Below, one piece after another: positions 1-7,456 of a stretch of 50,218 nt of DNA. The notes beneath the pieces were generated by a model. It was not told the DNA's origin. It made no database searches and saw nothing but the letters and a program-made list of their open reading frames with translations. Position numbers and translations under genes: made by a program. How positions within the stretch are numbered: the first letter of the stretch is position 1; every line of letters begins with the position of its first letter. Origin of the DNA: Hyphococcus sp. (lineage in GTDB: Bacteria > Pseudomonadota > Alphaproteobacteria > Caulobacterales > Parvularculaceae); NCBI GenBank assembly GCA_021604585.1, contig BQJG01000022.1:1-50218 (forward strand), given 5' to 3'.

Positions 1-98
1 GGGTGGCTTAAGTCACATTCTGCAAATTGGCGGGAAGCAGAAAACTCTCCACTGGCATTATTTACCGAGCTTTGCTTTGAAAGTAACATGATCAGGAA

Positions 99-413
99 TC
101 ATGAGTGGGTATTTTTCAGAACCATGCGCTTGGAATTTACCGACACGACTTCGTATATCTCGCAGTGCTCATCATCTTCAATCAGCAATGAATCGCCTCG
201 TAATCTCCAAGTACGCATTCGCTTTCTAACCTTGTCGTCCGGACTAACAGCCCCTTCCGCAAGCCTCCCGTCTTCTAGAAAATCAAGCAAACGGCGATTA
301 CGAGAAATCGGCATTTTCTCACTAGCGCGGGAAAATACAATTTGCCCTGTATGGTCCTCTTCATGGGCATGTTTCCATTTACCTAGCAAATCCTTGGCAA
401 CAATCGATCCCAT
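99..413 (-). CDS. hypothetical protein, 104 aa
   Basis: I do not recognise this small protein. It is soluble, with no signal peptide or membrane segment, and is rich in charged residues. Its pattern (an N-terminal L-x-G-K-W, then a late stretch L-R-G-D-S-L-L-I-E-D followed by a Y-E-V-V-x-V-N strand) reads like a small all-beta, lipocalin-type fold; that is only an impression. It starts 11 bases after the stop of the metalloprotease gene on the same strand, so the two are probably cotranscribed. It lies in the AT-richer left edge of the window. Function unknown. Confidence 0.6.
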   Translation of the reverse strand: MGSIVAKDLLGKWKHAHEEDHTGQIVFSRASEKMPISRNRRLLDFLEDGRLAEGAVSPDDKVRKRMRTWRLRGDSLLIEDDEHCEIYEVVSVNSKRMVLKNTHS

Positions 414-424
414 AATTTAGTTCG

Positions 425-1324
425 TCACTTTATTAGCTGGCAACGAGGTCCTTCAAGGGCCGCGTGCATACGCTCAACCTGCTGAGGCGTAAACATTACC
501 ATCGCTTTGTCATCAACATAATCCATGTAATTCATAAACATATCGCCATTCGGACCATTTCCACAACTCACATGCGGATACGCCGGCACGTCATAGTTTG
601 GTCCTTCCTGTCTGGGCGTGTCATCTACGTTGTCGCTTCCCCCGCACTGCAAGACATCTCCCCAAATATGAAATACATTCAAAAAATGTCCGACTTCGTG
701 CGTCGCGGTCCGGCCCAGATTGAATGGCGCTTTGGCGGTACCACCCGCCCCAAACGCCGCATAATTGATGACGACGCCGTCTGTCATTTTAGTGCCACCA
801 GGAAATTGTGCATAGCCCAATAGGCCTGCAATGTTGCAAACCCAAATGTTAAGATACTTGTCAGTCGGCCAAGGATCGGCCCCCCCTAGTGAGGCTTGCT
901 TGACGTCTTCATCATATTGAGAAAATGCGGTCTTTTTAGTTTTATTCCATGTCACCCCATTGCTGGGTGCGCCCAAAGGAGTTTTCGTCGCCAATTCAAA
1001 TTCAATCATGGAATCGGCAACCATTCCTTTCCACACCGTTGGAACTCTCGATTTGTCTGGATTTCTCCCTCTAAAGTCATCATTTAAACTCTTTATTTGC
1101 CTTGAAATCTGTGCTTCAGAGATTTTTTCCCTTTTTAGCCGGTATACGCAATGAATCACCACTTGAATTTTATAAGGCTTACTCCTCGCCTTCCTCGACT
1201 CAAAACTTCGCGAGCGCAATTTATGTTCTAAATTAAGCTGCACCTTTCGAAACTGATCGAATTCTTCAAATTGCTTGTGATACGTTATCATGGCACCACA
1301 AGATCTGGATAACTTAGTCGCCAT
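425..1324 (-). CDS. M43-type (pappalysin/cytophagalysin-like) zinc metalloprotease
   Basis: Predicted metzincin endopeptidase of 299 aa. The zinc motif HEVGHFLNVFH (HExxHxxGxxH-type, with N in place of the usual G) lies about residue 210 and is followed by W-G-D. The Met-turn MNYMDY lies about residue 265, the order and spacing of the pappalysin family. Several cysteines around the Met-turn could form disulfides, which would fit a protein that acts outside the cytoplasm, yet no N-terminal signal peptide is visible. The start is backed by a strong upstream TAGGAGGA Shine-Dalgarno. It lies between a secreted protein gene (81 bases upstream) and a small unknown gene (11 bases downstream), all on the minus strand in AT-richer DNA. 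Substrate and export route are unknown. Confidence 0.85.
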   Translation of the reverse strand: MATKLSRSCGAMITYHKQFEEFDQFRKVQLNLEHKLRSRSFESRKARSKPYKIQVVIHCVYRLKREKISEAQISRQIKSLNDDFRGRNPDKSRVPTVWKGMVADSMIEFELATKTPLGAPSNGVTWNKTKKTAFSQYDEDVKQASLGGADPWPTDKYLNIWVCNIAGLLGYAQFPGGTKMTDGVVINYAAFGAGGTAKAPFNLGRTATHEVGHFLNVFHIWGDVLQCGGSDNVDDTPRQEGPNYDVPAYPHVSCGNGPNGDMFMNYMDYVDDKAMVMFTPQQVERMHAALEGPRCQLIK

Positions 1325-1404
1325 TTTAGTTCCTCCTACCTAATAAGGGTGCAGCGAAGTCGCCAGACAGCAATTTTCTTGCGCGCATTAGCAGAACCTA
1401 GACA

Positions 1405-2235
1405 TCATTTAATCCGCAACCCTCTGAGCATGGGCTTGACCGTCAATGCTTCAATCTCTGTTGGTTTCTCCGTGGAGCATTGGTTGGTGAATGTTAAATA
1501 TGCTCCTTCAACGACGGCCTCGTCCTCCACGGCTCTTGAAAATTTTGATTTCGCTTTTTCACAGCTTATTCGTTGTGAAATTGTCTGCAGTGCGTACGCT
1601 ACCAAAGGAGCATTACTTTCGGCCTCGCTCAGCGGCACAACCAACAGCTTGTTAACTGAAAACTCTGTTTCCGGCTTGTTTAGAAGGTTAATGACAGTCG
1701 GCATTACGGAATTGAAGGTAGCGTAATTCTCTACATCAAAAGTTTTTCCGGAGACCGCTGTTATTGCAGAGTCGATTTCAGAGTTGAAAAACCCGTCCTT
1801 ATAAAAGTAGAAGTTTTGTGTTTTGTTGCTGATCGTCCCACTGGCAGCGATCACGGGAAAACTGAACCCTATGCTTGCATCATAACCTTCAATTTCGATT
1901 ACAGTACGAACAACTTGTCCGTACCAAATTTCGAATTTTTCATCAGCTGTAGTGCAGGATTCCGCACGCCGATAATCCCGAACGATTAGAGTTAAGTCGT
2001 GTGATCCGCTCACATTAACAACCGGGATTCCAAGCTTGGCAGCCTGTGCAGCGGATATTTTGCGATCAATATATCGCCATTCGCCTTTTCTCACTTCATC
2101 TTTCGTCGGTACTTTCTCACACTCAGCGCGTATCACGCGATCGTTTTTTGACTGAAATGCGGGGGCCGCAAATGCTTGTATTTGCAGTGAAAAAAATAAA
2201 CAAAGAGCGCCTGAAGCAAATGCAACACCTTTCAT
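1405..2235 (-). CDS. putative secreted protein of unknown function
   Basis: This 276-residue protein begins with a clear Sec signal peptide (about 23 residues, hydrophobic core ending A-F-A-A), so it should be periplasmic or secreted. The mature part is a mix of predicted beta strands with four or five cysteines; I recognise no domain. A GGGGAGA Shine-Dalgarno precedes the start. The gene is read in the same direction as the M43 protease that follows 80 bases downstream and may be its upstream operon partner (inhibitor, substrate or chaperone are all guesses). Base composition is lower in GC than most of the window. Confidence 0.65.
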   Translation of the reverse strand: MKGVAFASGALCLFFSLQIQAFAAPAFQSKNDRVIRAECEKVPTKDEVRKGEWRYIDRKISAAQAAKLGIPVVNVSGSHDLTLIVRDYRRAESCTTADEKFEIWYGQVVRTVIEIEGYDASIGFSFPVIAASGTISNKTQNFYFYKDGFFNSEIDSAITAVSGKTFDVENYATFNSVMPTVINLLNKPETEFSVNKLLVVPLSEAESNAPLVAYALQTISQRISCEKAKSKFSRAVEDEAVVEGAYLTFTNQCSTEKPTEIEALTVKPMLRGLRIK

Positions 2236-2398
2236 GATACTATCTCCCCTGTCTCTCTAAAGTTACCTAAACAAGGAACTATAGTTCAATTTTTCTTCTT
2301 TGGGGATATGTTAAGATATCACGTACATTCCTGCCCCACTGTGTAAAGTACAACGGTGGTTAGTGGCCCTTCGGAGTAGAGCAGGCCTCAGTTCTTGA

Positions 2399-2427
2399 TT
2401 GCCCCACCTCACCCGATCCCCTAACTT
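2399..2427 (+). promoter_or_regulatory. possible promoter giving a leaderless DUF2200 mRNA
   Basis: A TTGCCC (-35-like, 2399-2404) and TAACTT (-10-like, 2422-2427) pair is separated by 17 bases, and the ATG of the next gene lies 6 bases after the -10. No Shine-Dalgarno is present before that ATG, so transcription could start on or next to the ATG. Each hexamer matches consensus at only about four positions. Confidence 0.3.
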
Positions 2428-2433
2428 CACCCC

Positions 2434-2784
2434 ATGACCAAGCACCGCATTTATTCCATGAGTTTCGCCAGCGTCTATCCGCACTACATCACCAAGGCAG
2501 AGAAGAAGGACCGGACCAAGGCCGAGGTCGACGAGATCATCCGCTGGCTGACGGGCTACACGCAGAGATCGCTCGATGCGCATATCAAAAAGCAGACCGA
2601 CTTCGAGACCTTCTTCGCCAAGGCGCCGAAACTCAATCCGTCTCGGGAACTGATCAAGGGCGTTGTCTGCGGCGTGCGGGTCGAAGAGGTCGAGGAGCCG
2701 CTGATGCGCGAGATCCGCTATCTCGACAAGCTGATCGACGAACTCGCGAAGGGCAAAAAGATGGAGAAAATCCTGCGGCAGTAG
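2434..2784 (+). CDS. DUF2200 family protein
   Basis: A 116-residue soluble protein that matches the DUF2200 family from memory: the start MTKHRIYSMSFASVYPHY, the T-K-A-E-V-D-E-I-I-x-W-L-T-G-Y segment, and the closing L-I-D-E-L-A-K-G-K. Members are small cytosolic proteins without an assigned function. The gene has no evident Shine-Dalgarno. It leads a run of small plus-strand genes (GyrI-like, DUF1801) that may share a transcript. Composition from here on returns to the GC-rich style of the rest of the window. Confidence 0.85.
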   Translation: MTKHRIYSMSFASVYPHYITKAEKKDRTKAEVDEIIRWLTGYTQRSLDAHIKKQTDFETFFAKAPKLNPSRELIKGVVCGVRVEEVEEPLMREIRYLDKLIDELAKGKKMEKILRQ

Positions 2785-2842
2785 TTTGGCCTTTGCGCAG
2801 CGGCGCGTTACCATCGTCCCTAAACAAAACGGGAGAAACGCC

Positions 2843-3307
2843 ATGGACATCACGCGCAAGTCGCTGCCCGAACAGCATTATCTTTATGTGGACCGGGAAT
2901 GCGCCTTCGATCCGAAAGCGATCGGCGACGCCATGGCGTCTGGTTTTGGCGAAGTGTTCGGCTTCACCGCCGCCAATAACATCACGCCGCTGTCGATGCC
3001 GATGTCGCTCTACACCGAAATGCCCGCCGGCAAGCTGCGCTTTCGCGCCTGCGCGCTGGTGAGCGCGGAAGACGCGGCGCGCGCCGACGGCGCGATCAAG
3101 GCGGACATTATTCCGGCCGGCGACGCGCTCACCGCCGTTCATGTCGGCCCTTATGCGTCGCTCAACCAGAGTCACAAGGCGATCTGGGACCATGCGAACG
3201 CCGTGGGGCTCGCCAAGGCGATGCCAGTCTGGGAAATCTATGTAGACGATCCCGGCTCAACCCCGGAAGCGGAACTGCGCACCGAAATTTTCCGCGCGCT
3301 CGGATAA
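2843..3307 (+). CDS. GyrI-like / AraC effector-binding-domain protein
   Basis: A 154-residue stand-alone GyrI-like (effector-binding) domain with no DNA-binding domain. Typical features are the N-terminal strand (S-L-P-E-Q-H-Y-L-Y-V-D-R), the central A-G-K-L-R-F-R-A-C-A-L-V strand, the A-V-H-V-G-P-Y motif near residue 95, and the acidic W-E-I-Y-V-D-D-P end. Family members bind small hydrophobic or cationic ligands; some hydrolyse or sequester them. I place the start at the ATG preceded by GGGAGA; an upstream TTG in frame at 2786 would add 19 unlikely residues. It sits 58 bases after DUF2200 and 14 bases before the DUF1801 gene, so an operon is likely. Confidence 0.82.
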   Translation: MDITRKSLPEQHYLYVDRECAFDPKAIGDAMASGFGEVFGFTAANNITPLSMPMSLYTEMPAGKLRFRACALVSAEDAARADGAIKADIIPAGDALTAVHVGPYASLNQSHKAIWDHANAVGLAKAMPVWEIYVDDPGSTPEAELRTEIFRALG

Positions 3308-3321
3308 GAAACGCTCTTTAT

Positions 3322-3711
3322 ATGCTCAAAGTCAAACCCGCCGCCAATCCAGACGCCTATGTCAAAGCCCTGCGCGGCTGGCGCAAGGAGATTGTCTCGG
3401 CCTTGCGGGAGGCGGCGCGGAAAACGCCCGGCTTTGAAGAGACGATCAAATGGGGCCACATCGTTTACTTGAAAAATGGGCCGGCGCTGCTGATCCGCGC
3501 AGAGGAAGAACGCGTGCTGTTCGGCTTCTGGCGCGGCAAGCGCCTCGTCAAAACCGACCCGCTGTTAAAGCCCAGCGGCAAATATGAAATGGCGACCCGG
3601 GTTTTCGTCAAAGGCGATGAGGTCGACGCCAGGCTCGCCGCGCGCCTTGCAAAAGAAGCCGCCGCGCTCAACGCAAAACTTGGCGACCCGACAAATGACG
3701 CCAAAAAATAA
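3322..3711 (+). CDS. DUF1801 domain protein (YdhG-like)
   Basis: A 129-residue cytosolic protein of the DUF1801 (YdhG/YjbR-like) type. It has the amphipathic N-terminal helix, the E-T-I-K-W-G-H-I-V-Y core near residue 45, and the G-F-W-R-G-K-R-L segment. The fold is known; the biochemical role of the family is not. It follows the GyrI-like gene by 14 bases and probably shares its transcript. The end runs close to the convergent SWIM-type gene, with only 7 bases between the two stop codons and no room for a terminator. Confidence 0.8.
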   Translation: MLKVKPAANPDAYVKALRGWRKEIVSALREAARKTPGFEETIKWGHIVYLKNGPALLIRAEEERVLFGFWRGKRLVKTDPLLKPSGKYEMATRVFVKGDEVDARLAARLAKEAAALNAKLGDPTNDAKK

Positions 3712-3718
3712 GACGGCG

Positions 3719-4063
3719 CTAATCCAGCATCCGCTTGACCAGCATGCGGCGGCACTGCTCGACTTTTTCGTGGGCGAGTTTCATCTCGGTCTTGGCTTTG
3801 GAAAGATTCTGCATCGCCACTTCGATGTCGGAGCCTTTAATCCATTGGCGCAAAGTCACCACGTCATCAACGCTTTCGGATACGAGATTCATCGTCTCGC
3901 CTTCAAGCACCGCAAAACGGTGATGGCAGAGATCGCCGAGCTGCGCGCTGTCGCAACTGCACAGCGCGGTGAGATTGCCAAGATCGACCGCGTCGCGCTC
4001 AATCGAGACAATATACGTTTCGTCGTCTTCGCCCATGATGGAAAATTGCAGTGCCTGTTTCAT
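3719..4063 (-). CDS. small SWIM-type zinc-finger protein, 114 aa
   Basis: Unrecognised small protein whose centre contains C35-x-C37-x8-C46-x-H48, the C-x-C-x(n)-C-x-H pattern of a SWIM zinc finger. Only a short N-terminal beta segment and a C-terminal helical region (about residues 60-114, charged, possibly coiled coil) surround it. SWIM fingers usually occur in SWI2/SNF2 helicases, transposases or Sws1/Zswim recombination factors, so a stand-alone version is uncommon. I chose the ATG at 4063, with an AAGGGG-like Shine-Dalgarno, over an in-frame start 54 bases upstream. Probable nucleic-acid or protein-binding role; function unknown. Confidence 0.7.
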   Translation of the reverse strand: MKQALQFSIMGEDDETYIVSIERDAVDLGNLTALCSCDSAQLGDLCHHRFAVLEGETMNLVSESVDDVVTLRQWIKGSDIEVAMQNLSKAKTEMKLAHEKVEQCRRMLVKRMLD

Positions 4064-4278
4064 GGAATTGCGCCCCTTTGACGGGGGCGCCGCCCTGCGC
4101 CCCCTTGTTTGGCGCAACGCTAGCCGATGCCCCGCGCGCCTGCAATCCGCCTACGGGTCTATGGCAATGAAAACATGAGCAAATCCAGATGATCCTGTGC
4201 GCCATCACGCCACAGACCCTGGCTTGTTTTGCCGCATTGCACCTGCGAAATAAAACACCACTATTGTGTTGAACCAGA

Positions 4279-5226
4279 ATGGCCAGGCCAGCCACGGGGC
4301 GCGCGGATCTAACCATGCTCATCCATCCGACCGGAAAATTCGACAATCACGCGCGGGCGTACAAAACCATCACCGCGCATCCGCTGGCGTCGGCCATGGG
4401 CGCGCAAATCCGCGGGGCTGATTTTGCGCAGATGAACGATGAGCAGTTCGCTGAAATCCGCGACGCGCTGTTCCGCCACAAGATGATATATTTCCGCGAT
4501 GTGGATTTATCTCATGCGCAGCATGAGGAATTTTCGTTGCGTTTCGGGCCGTGGGCGGAGGACGCTTATACGGACGGCATACCCGGCCATCCCAACATCC
4601 AGCCGCTGATCCGTGAGGCGGGCGCCAAGGGCGATCATATTTTCGGCTCCGGCTGGCATTCCGATGCGCCGTTCCTCGCCGAACCGCCGGTGATCAGCAT
4701 GCTCTACGGCGTCGATATTCCGCCTTATGGCGGCGACACGATCTGGGCCAATACGGTCCTCGCTTACGAGACTTTGTCGGACGTGATGAAACAAATGCTG
4801 GCGGGTCAGCGCGTTCAGATGTCGATGCAGCGCGTGTTCGACTCGCTGTTAAAACACGGCGCGCCCGATGATGGTCCTGTTGGCAAGCTGGCGCAGATGA
4901 ACGACGCGCACTCCCTGCCCGAGGATGTGCAGCGCAAGTTAAAAGGCGCGTTTCACCCGCTCGTACGGACGCATCCGGTTTCGGGTGAAAAAGCGATCTA
5001 TTGCGATCCGGCCTATTCTGTCGGGATTGAAAGCATGACCGAGCCGGAAGCTGATGCGCTGCTCTCGTTCCTCGTCGCGCATATCACGCAGCCGGCTTTT
5101 ACCTGTCGTCTGCGCTGGGCGCCGAAAACTTTTGCGCTCTGGGATAATCGTCTCTGCATTCACCAGGCGTTTAACGACTATGACGGCATGCGGCGCGAAT
5201 TATACCGCACAACTGTCGCGGATTGA
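4279..5226 (+). CDS. TauD/TfdA-family Fe(II)/2-oxoglutarate dioxygenase
   Basis: A 315-residue non-heme iron oxygenase. The facial triad is visible as H127-S-D129 (in G-W-H-S-D-A-P-F) and distal H295 (in C-I-H-Q-A-F-N-D-Y). The downstream R-R-E-L-Y-R-T-T-V supplies the 2-oxoglutarate arginine. Family members hydroxylate sulfonates, phenoxyacids, carnitine-like or other small acids; the substrate cannot be read from the sequence, so I do not call it TauD itself. Start choice is uncertain: the ATG at 4279 has a TATTGT -10-like element 12 bases upstream and no Shine-Dalgarno, while an in-frame ATG at 4315 would still keep the whole domain. No sulfonate transporter flanks it. It ends directly against the convergent solute-binding protein gene. 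Confidence 0.88.
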   Translation: MARPATGRADLTMLIHPTGKFDNHARAYKTITAHPLASAMGAQIRGADFAQMNDEQFAEIRDALFRHKMIYFRDVDLSHAQHEEFSLRFGPWAEDAYTDGIPGHPNIQPLIREAGAKGDHIFGSGWHSDAPFLAEPPVISMLYGVDIPPYGGDTIWANTVLAYETLSDVMKQMLAGQRVQMSMQRVFDSLLKHGAPDDGPVGKLAQMNDAHSLPEDVQRKLKGAFHPLVRTHPVSGEKAIYCDPAYSVGIESMTEPEADALLSFLVAHITQPAFTCRLRWAPKTFALWDNRLCIHQAFNDYDGMRRELYRTTVAD

Positions 5227-6045
5227 TTACTGGACAGTGGCTTCGGCGGCGCAGGCGTAAGGCGGTGGCGCAGAGGCGATTGAATATTGGTCGCTGAACC
5301 ATTTCTTTTCGAGATCGTCCCAATAGCCTTTAAGATCCTGACCGATCACCCAGTCATTCAGCGCTTCATGCAGCACGTCGCTGTTCTGGTCGGTCGCGAA
5401 AGCTTCGATGGTTCGGGTCAACGCATATTCATGCGGGATGACATGTTTCTCGCCGTCGAGTTTGCGCGCCATATTAAGATACGGATCGAACAAAACGGCG
5501 CCGTCGACCTCCCCGGCAGCAAGCGCACTCAAAATTGCAGTGAAAGAACTAAAGCCTTTGAGGTCAGATGCAGGGAATTCGCCTTGCGCCACCATGCCCG
5601 ACACGCCGCCATGCTGAAACCCGATGGAGATGTCTTTGCGGTTCATGCCGCGCAGTGTTTTGGCTTTTTTCGCTTTCACCTTAGACATCACAAGAAAGTA
5701 TTCGGTGTCGTGATAGGGCAGCGAGAAATCAAGCAGGCGGCGGCGTTCCGGCGTGTTGGAATAGCCTGAAGCGATGATGTCCGCTTCGCCCGATAAAACC
5801 GCCTCTGCGAGATCGCAGAAAGGTTTCTCCACATATTCGATTTTCAGCCCCAGCTTTTCGCCCAGCGCCGTTGTTGAATCGATTTCGAATCCGGAAAGCG
5901 TTCCATCCTCTGCCTTGATGACGAAAGGCGACAACGCAGCGATCGCGACACGCAAAGTTCCGCGCTCCTTGATCTCATTGAAATCGGCAGCTGATGCTGC
6001 CGAAGAAACGCACAGCACCATCATCGAAGCCAAAAGTCTTTTCAT
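5227..6045 (-). CDS. periplasmic amino-acid-type solute-binding protein (SBP_bac_3)
   Basis: A 272-residue substrate-binding protein of the family 3 type. It has a Sec signal peptide (cleavage about A19), then the F-N-E-I-K-E-R-G-T-L-R-V-A opening, the D-G-x-L-S-G-F-E-I-D segment, and the D-I-I-A-S-G-Y-S-N-T-P-E-R-R motif typical of polar amino-acid binders. No permease or ATPase gene lies nearby, so it may serve a transporter encoded elsewhere or act as a sensor. It starts 18 bases after the NnrU gene on the same strand, suggesting an apt-nnrU-SBP transcription unit without obvious functional logic. Confidence 0.85.
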   Translation of the reverse strand: MKRLLASMMVLCVSSAASAADFNEIKERGTLRVAIAALSPFVIKAEDGTLSGFEIDSTTALGEKLGLKIEYVEKPFCDLAEAVLSGEADIIASGYSNTPERRRLLDFSLPYHDTEYFLVMSKVKAKKAKTLRGMNRKDISIGFQHGGVSGMVAQGEFPASDLKGFSSFTAILSALAAGEVDGAVLFDPYLNMARKLDGEKHVIPHEYALTRTIEAFATDQNSDVLHEALNDWVIGQDLKGYWDDLEKKWFSDQYSIASAPPPYACAAEATVQ

Positions 6046-6063
6046 TACGCAAATCCTTGAGTT

Positions 6064-6624
6064 CTAAAATAGCGCGACGCCAGCGACGTAACGATGCGCA
6101 TACAGCGCGACAATGGCAGCAACGGCCAGGCCGACGATGACGGCGATCAAGTCATTCATCACCGGGCCAGCAGCGCGAATGGGCGCATCGCGGCGTTTGG
6201 CGGCGATGCGGGCAATCACCGCATAGACGAGAAACGATCCGAACAAGAGCACGGACCGCACTTCGCCGTTGGACAGCAAATGCGCGAAGGCCCAGATTTT
6301 GACGCCGGCCAACATCGGGTGCTTCGTGACCGCTGCGATTTTCCCAGCGGGAAGGTAAGCAGCGGCGAGGAGAACAAAGGCAATGGGAACCAGCAAAAAG
6401 GTGATATGACGCATCGCATCCGGAGGCGAATAAAGCGCGCTCGCATCAGCGCCGCGCCACCCAACAATGATCAAGATAAATCCTGCGAGCGAAACGAGAG
6501 AATAGAGTCCCTTGTAAGGCCCCGCCCCCAGTTTTGAAATCATGCCGGCGCGCGCCTCTCGCGCGATGGAGGTAAACAAATGCGCGCCAAAGAAAATGAA
6601 CAGCCCGAGCAAGAACAAGGTCAT
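6064..6624 (-). CDS. NnrU family membrane protein
   Basis: A 186-residue integral membrane protein of the NnrU family with about six hydrophobic segments. The N-terminal G-A-H-L-F-T-S and the T-K-H-P-M-L-A-G-V-K-I-W-A-F-A-H-L segment near residue 100 are family hallmarks, with conserved histidines. NnrU was first noted beside nitrite/nitric oxide reductase genes and is related to isoprenylcysteine methyltransferase-type folds, but its activity is unproven. No denitrification genes are visible here. It lies 37 bases downstream of apt and 18 bases upstream of the solute-binding protein gene. Confidence 0.85.
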   Translation of the reverse strand: MTLFLLGLFIFFGAHLFTSIAREARAGMISKLGAGPYKGLYSLVSLAGFILIIVGWRGADASALYSPPDAMRHITFLLVPIAFVLLAAAYLPAGKIAAVTKHPMLAGVKIWAFAHLLSNGEVRSVLLFGSFLVYAVIARIAAKRRDAPIRAAGPVMNDLIAVIVGLAVAAIVALYAHRYVAGVALF

Positions 6625-6661
6625 CAGCGTTTCCTTTATTATGCCGGACGCTGCAGCGGGC

Positions 6662-7189
6662 CTACTCGCCCTCGTACTCCACCAGCGCCGTCACGTCATT
6701 TCCTAACGCCCGCAACTTCGCCGAGCCGCCGAGATCCGGCAAATCGACGACAAACGCACAGAGCACAACTTCGCCGCCCGCGCGTTCCAGCAGCTTGATC
6801 GCCGCACCTGCTGTCCCGCCGGTTGCGATCAGGTCATCGACCAGCAAAATCCGCTCGCCTTTCTCGATGGCGTCCACATGGATTTCGACTTCATCCACGC
6901 CATATTCGAGTTCGTAGCTTTCGGCGATAGTCTTGTAGGGAAGCTTGCCTTTTTTGCGTATAGGCACAAACCCAACCGACAGCTGATGGGCGATTGCCCC
7001 GCCCAGAATAAAGCCGCGCGCCTCAATACCGGCGACTTTATCAATCTTTCGGCCCGCCAGCGGCTGCACCAGCTCGTCGACCGCGCGCCTAAACCCGCGC
7101 GCATCAGTCAGCAGGGTCGTGATGTCGCGAAACATGATCCCCTTTTTTGGGTAATCGGGGATGGTGCGAATGACCGATTTTAGATCCAT
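6662..7189 (-). CDS. apt: adenine phosphoribosyltransferase
   Basis: Purine-salvage enzyme converting adenine and PRPP to AMP and pyrophosphate in the cytoplasm. It has the family start D-L-K-S-V-I-R-T-I-P-D-Y-P-K-K-G-I-M-F-R-D, the I-E-A-R-G-F-I-L-G loop, and the PRPP-binding motif L-L-V-D-D-L-I-A-T-G-G-T about residue 125. From the ATG at 7189 it is 175 aa, the normal length; in-frame starts at 7204 and 7297 would add a tail absent from the family. NnrU follows 37 bases downstream. Upstream is a 267-base divergent region shared with the M13 peptidase gene. Confidence 0.95.
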   Translation of the reverse strand: MDLKSVIRTIPDYPKKGIMFRDITTLLTDARGFRRAVDELVQPLAGRKIDKVAGIEARGFILGGAIAHQLSVGFVPIRKKGKLPYKTIAESYELEYGVDEVEIHVDAIEKGERILLVDDLIATGGTAGAAIKLLERAGGEVVLCAFVVDLPDLGGSAKLRALGNDVTALVEYEGE

Positions 7190-7456
7190 CTCGTGAAAAT
7201 CCATAAACTGCGGGCGCGGCAACCATGGCGGAACCGCTTGGCCCCGGCAAGCATTGCACTGCAGCAAAATTTCCCCGGATGCTCGATGAAATTGCAACGC
7301 TTCGCCGCTGAAATGGCTCCGCTTATCCCTCCAAACTTGCGCTTTCGCCCGAATTGGCGAGATTGGCCGCTTGGGTCATATGGCTCAGGGGGCGATTGGC
7401 GGCCTTTAGAATAATTGACGCCAGAACTACCGGAAATCACGCGAGGAGGAATACCC

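Noticed and set aside
464..823. Plus-strand frames opposite the M43 protease.
   Set aside because: The minus strand shows HExxH and Met-turn motifs with a strong ribosome site; these are shadows.
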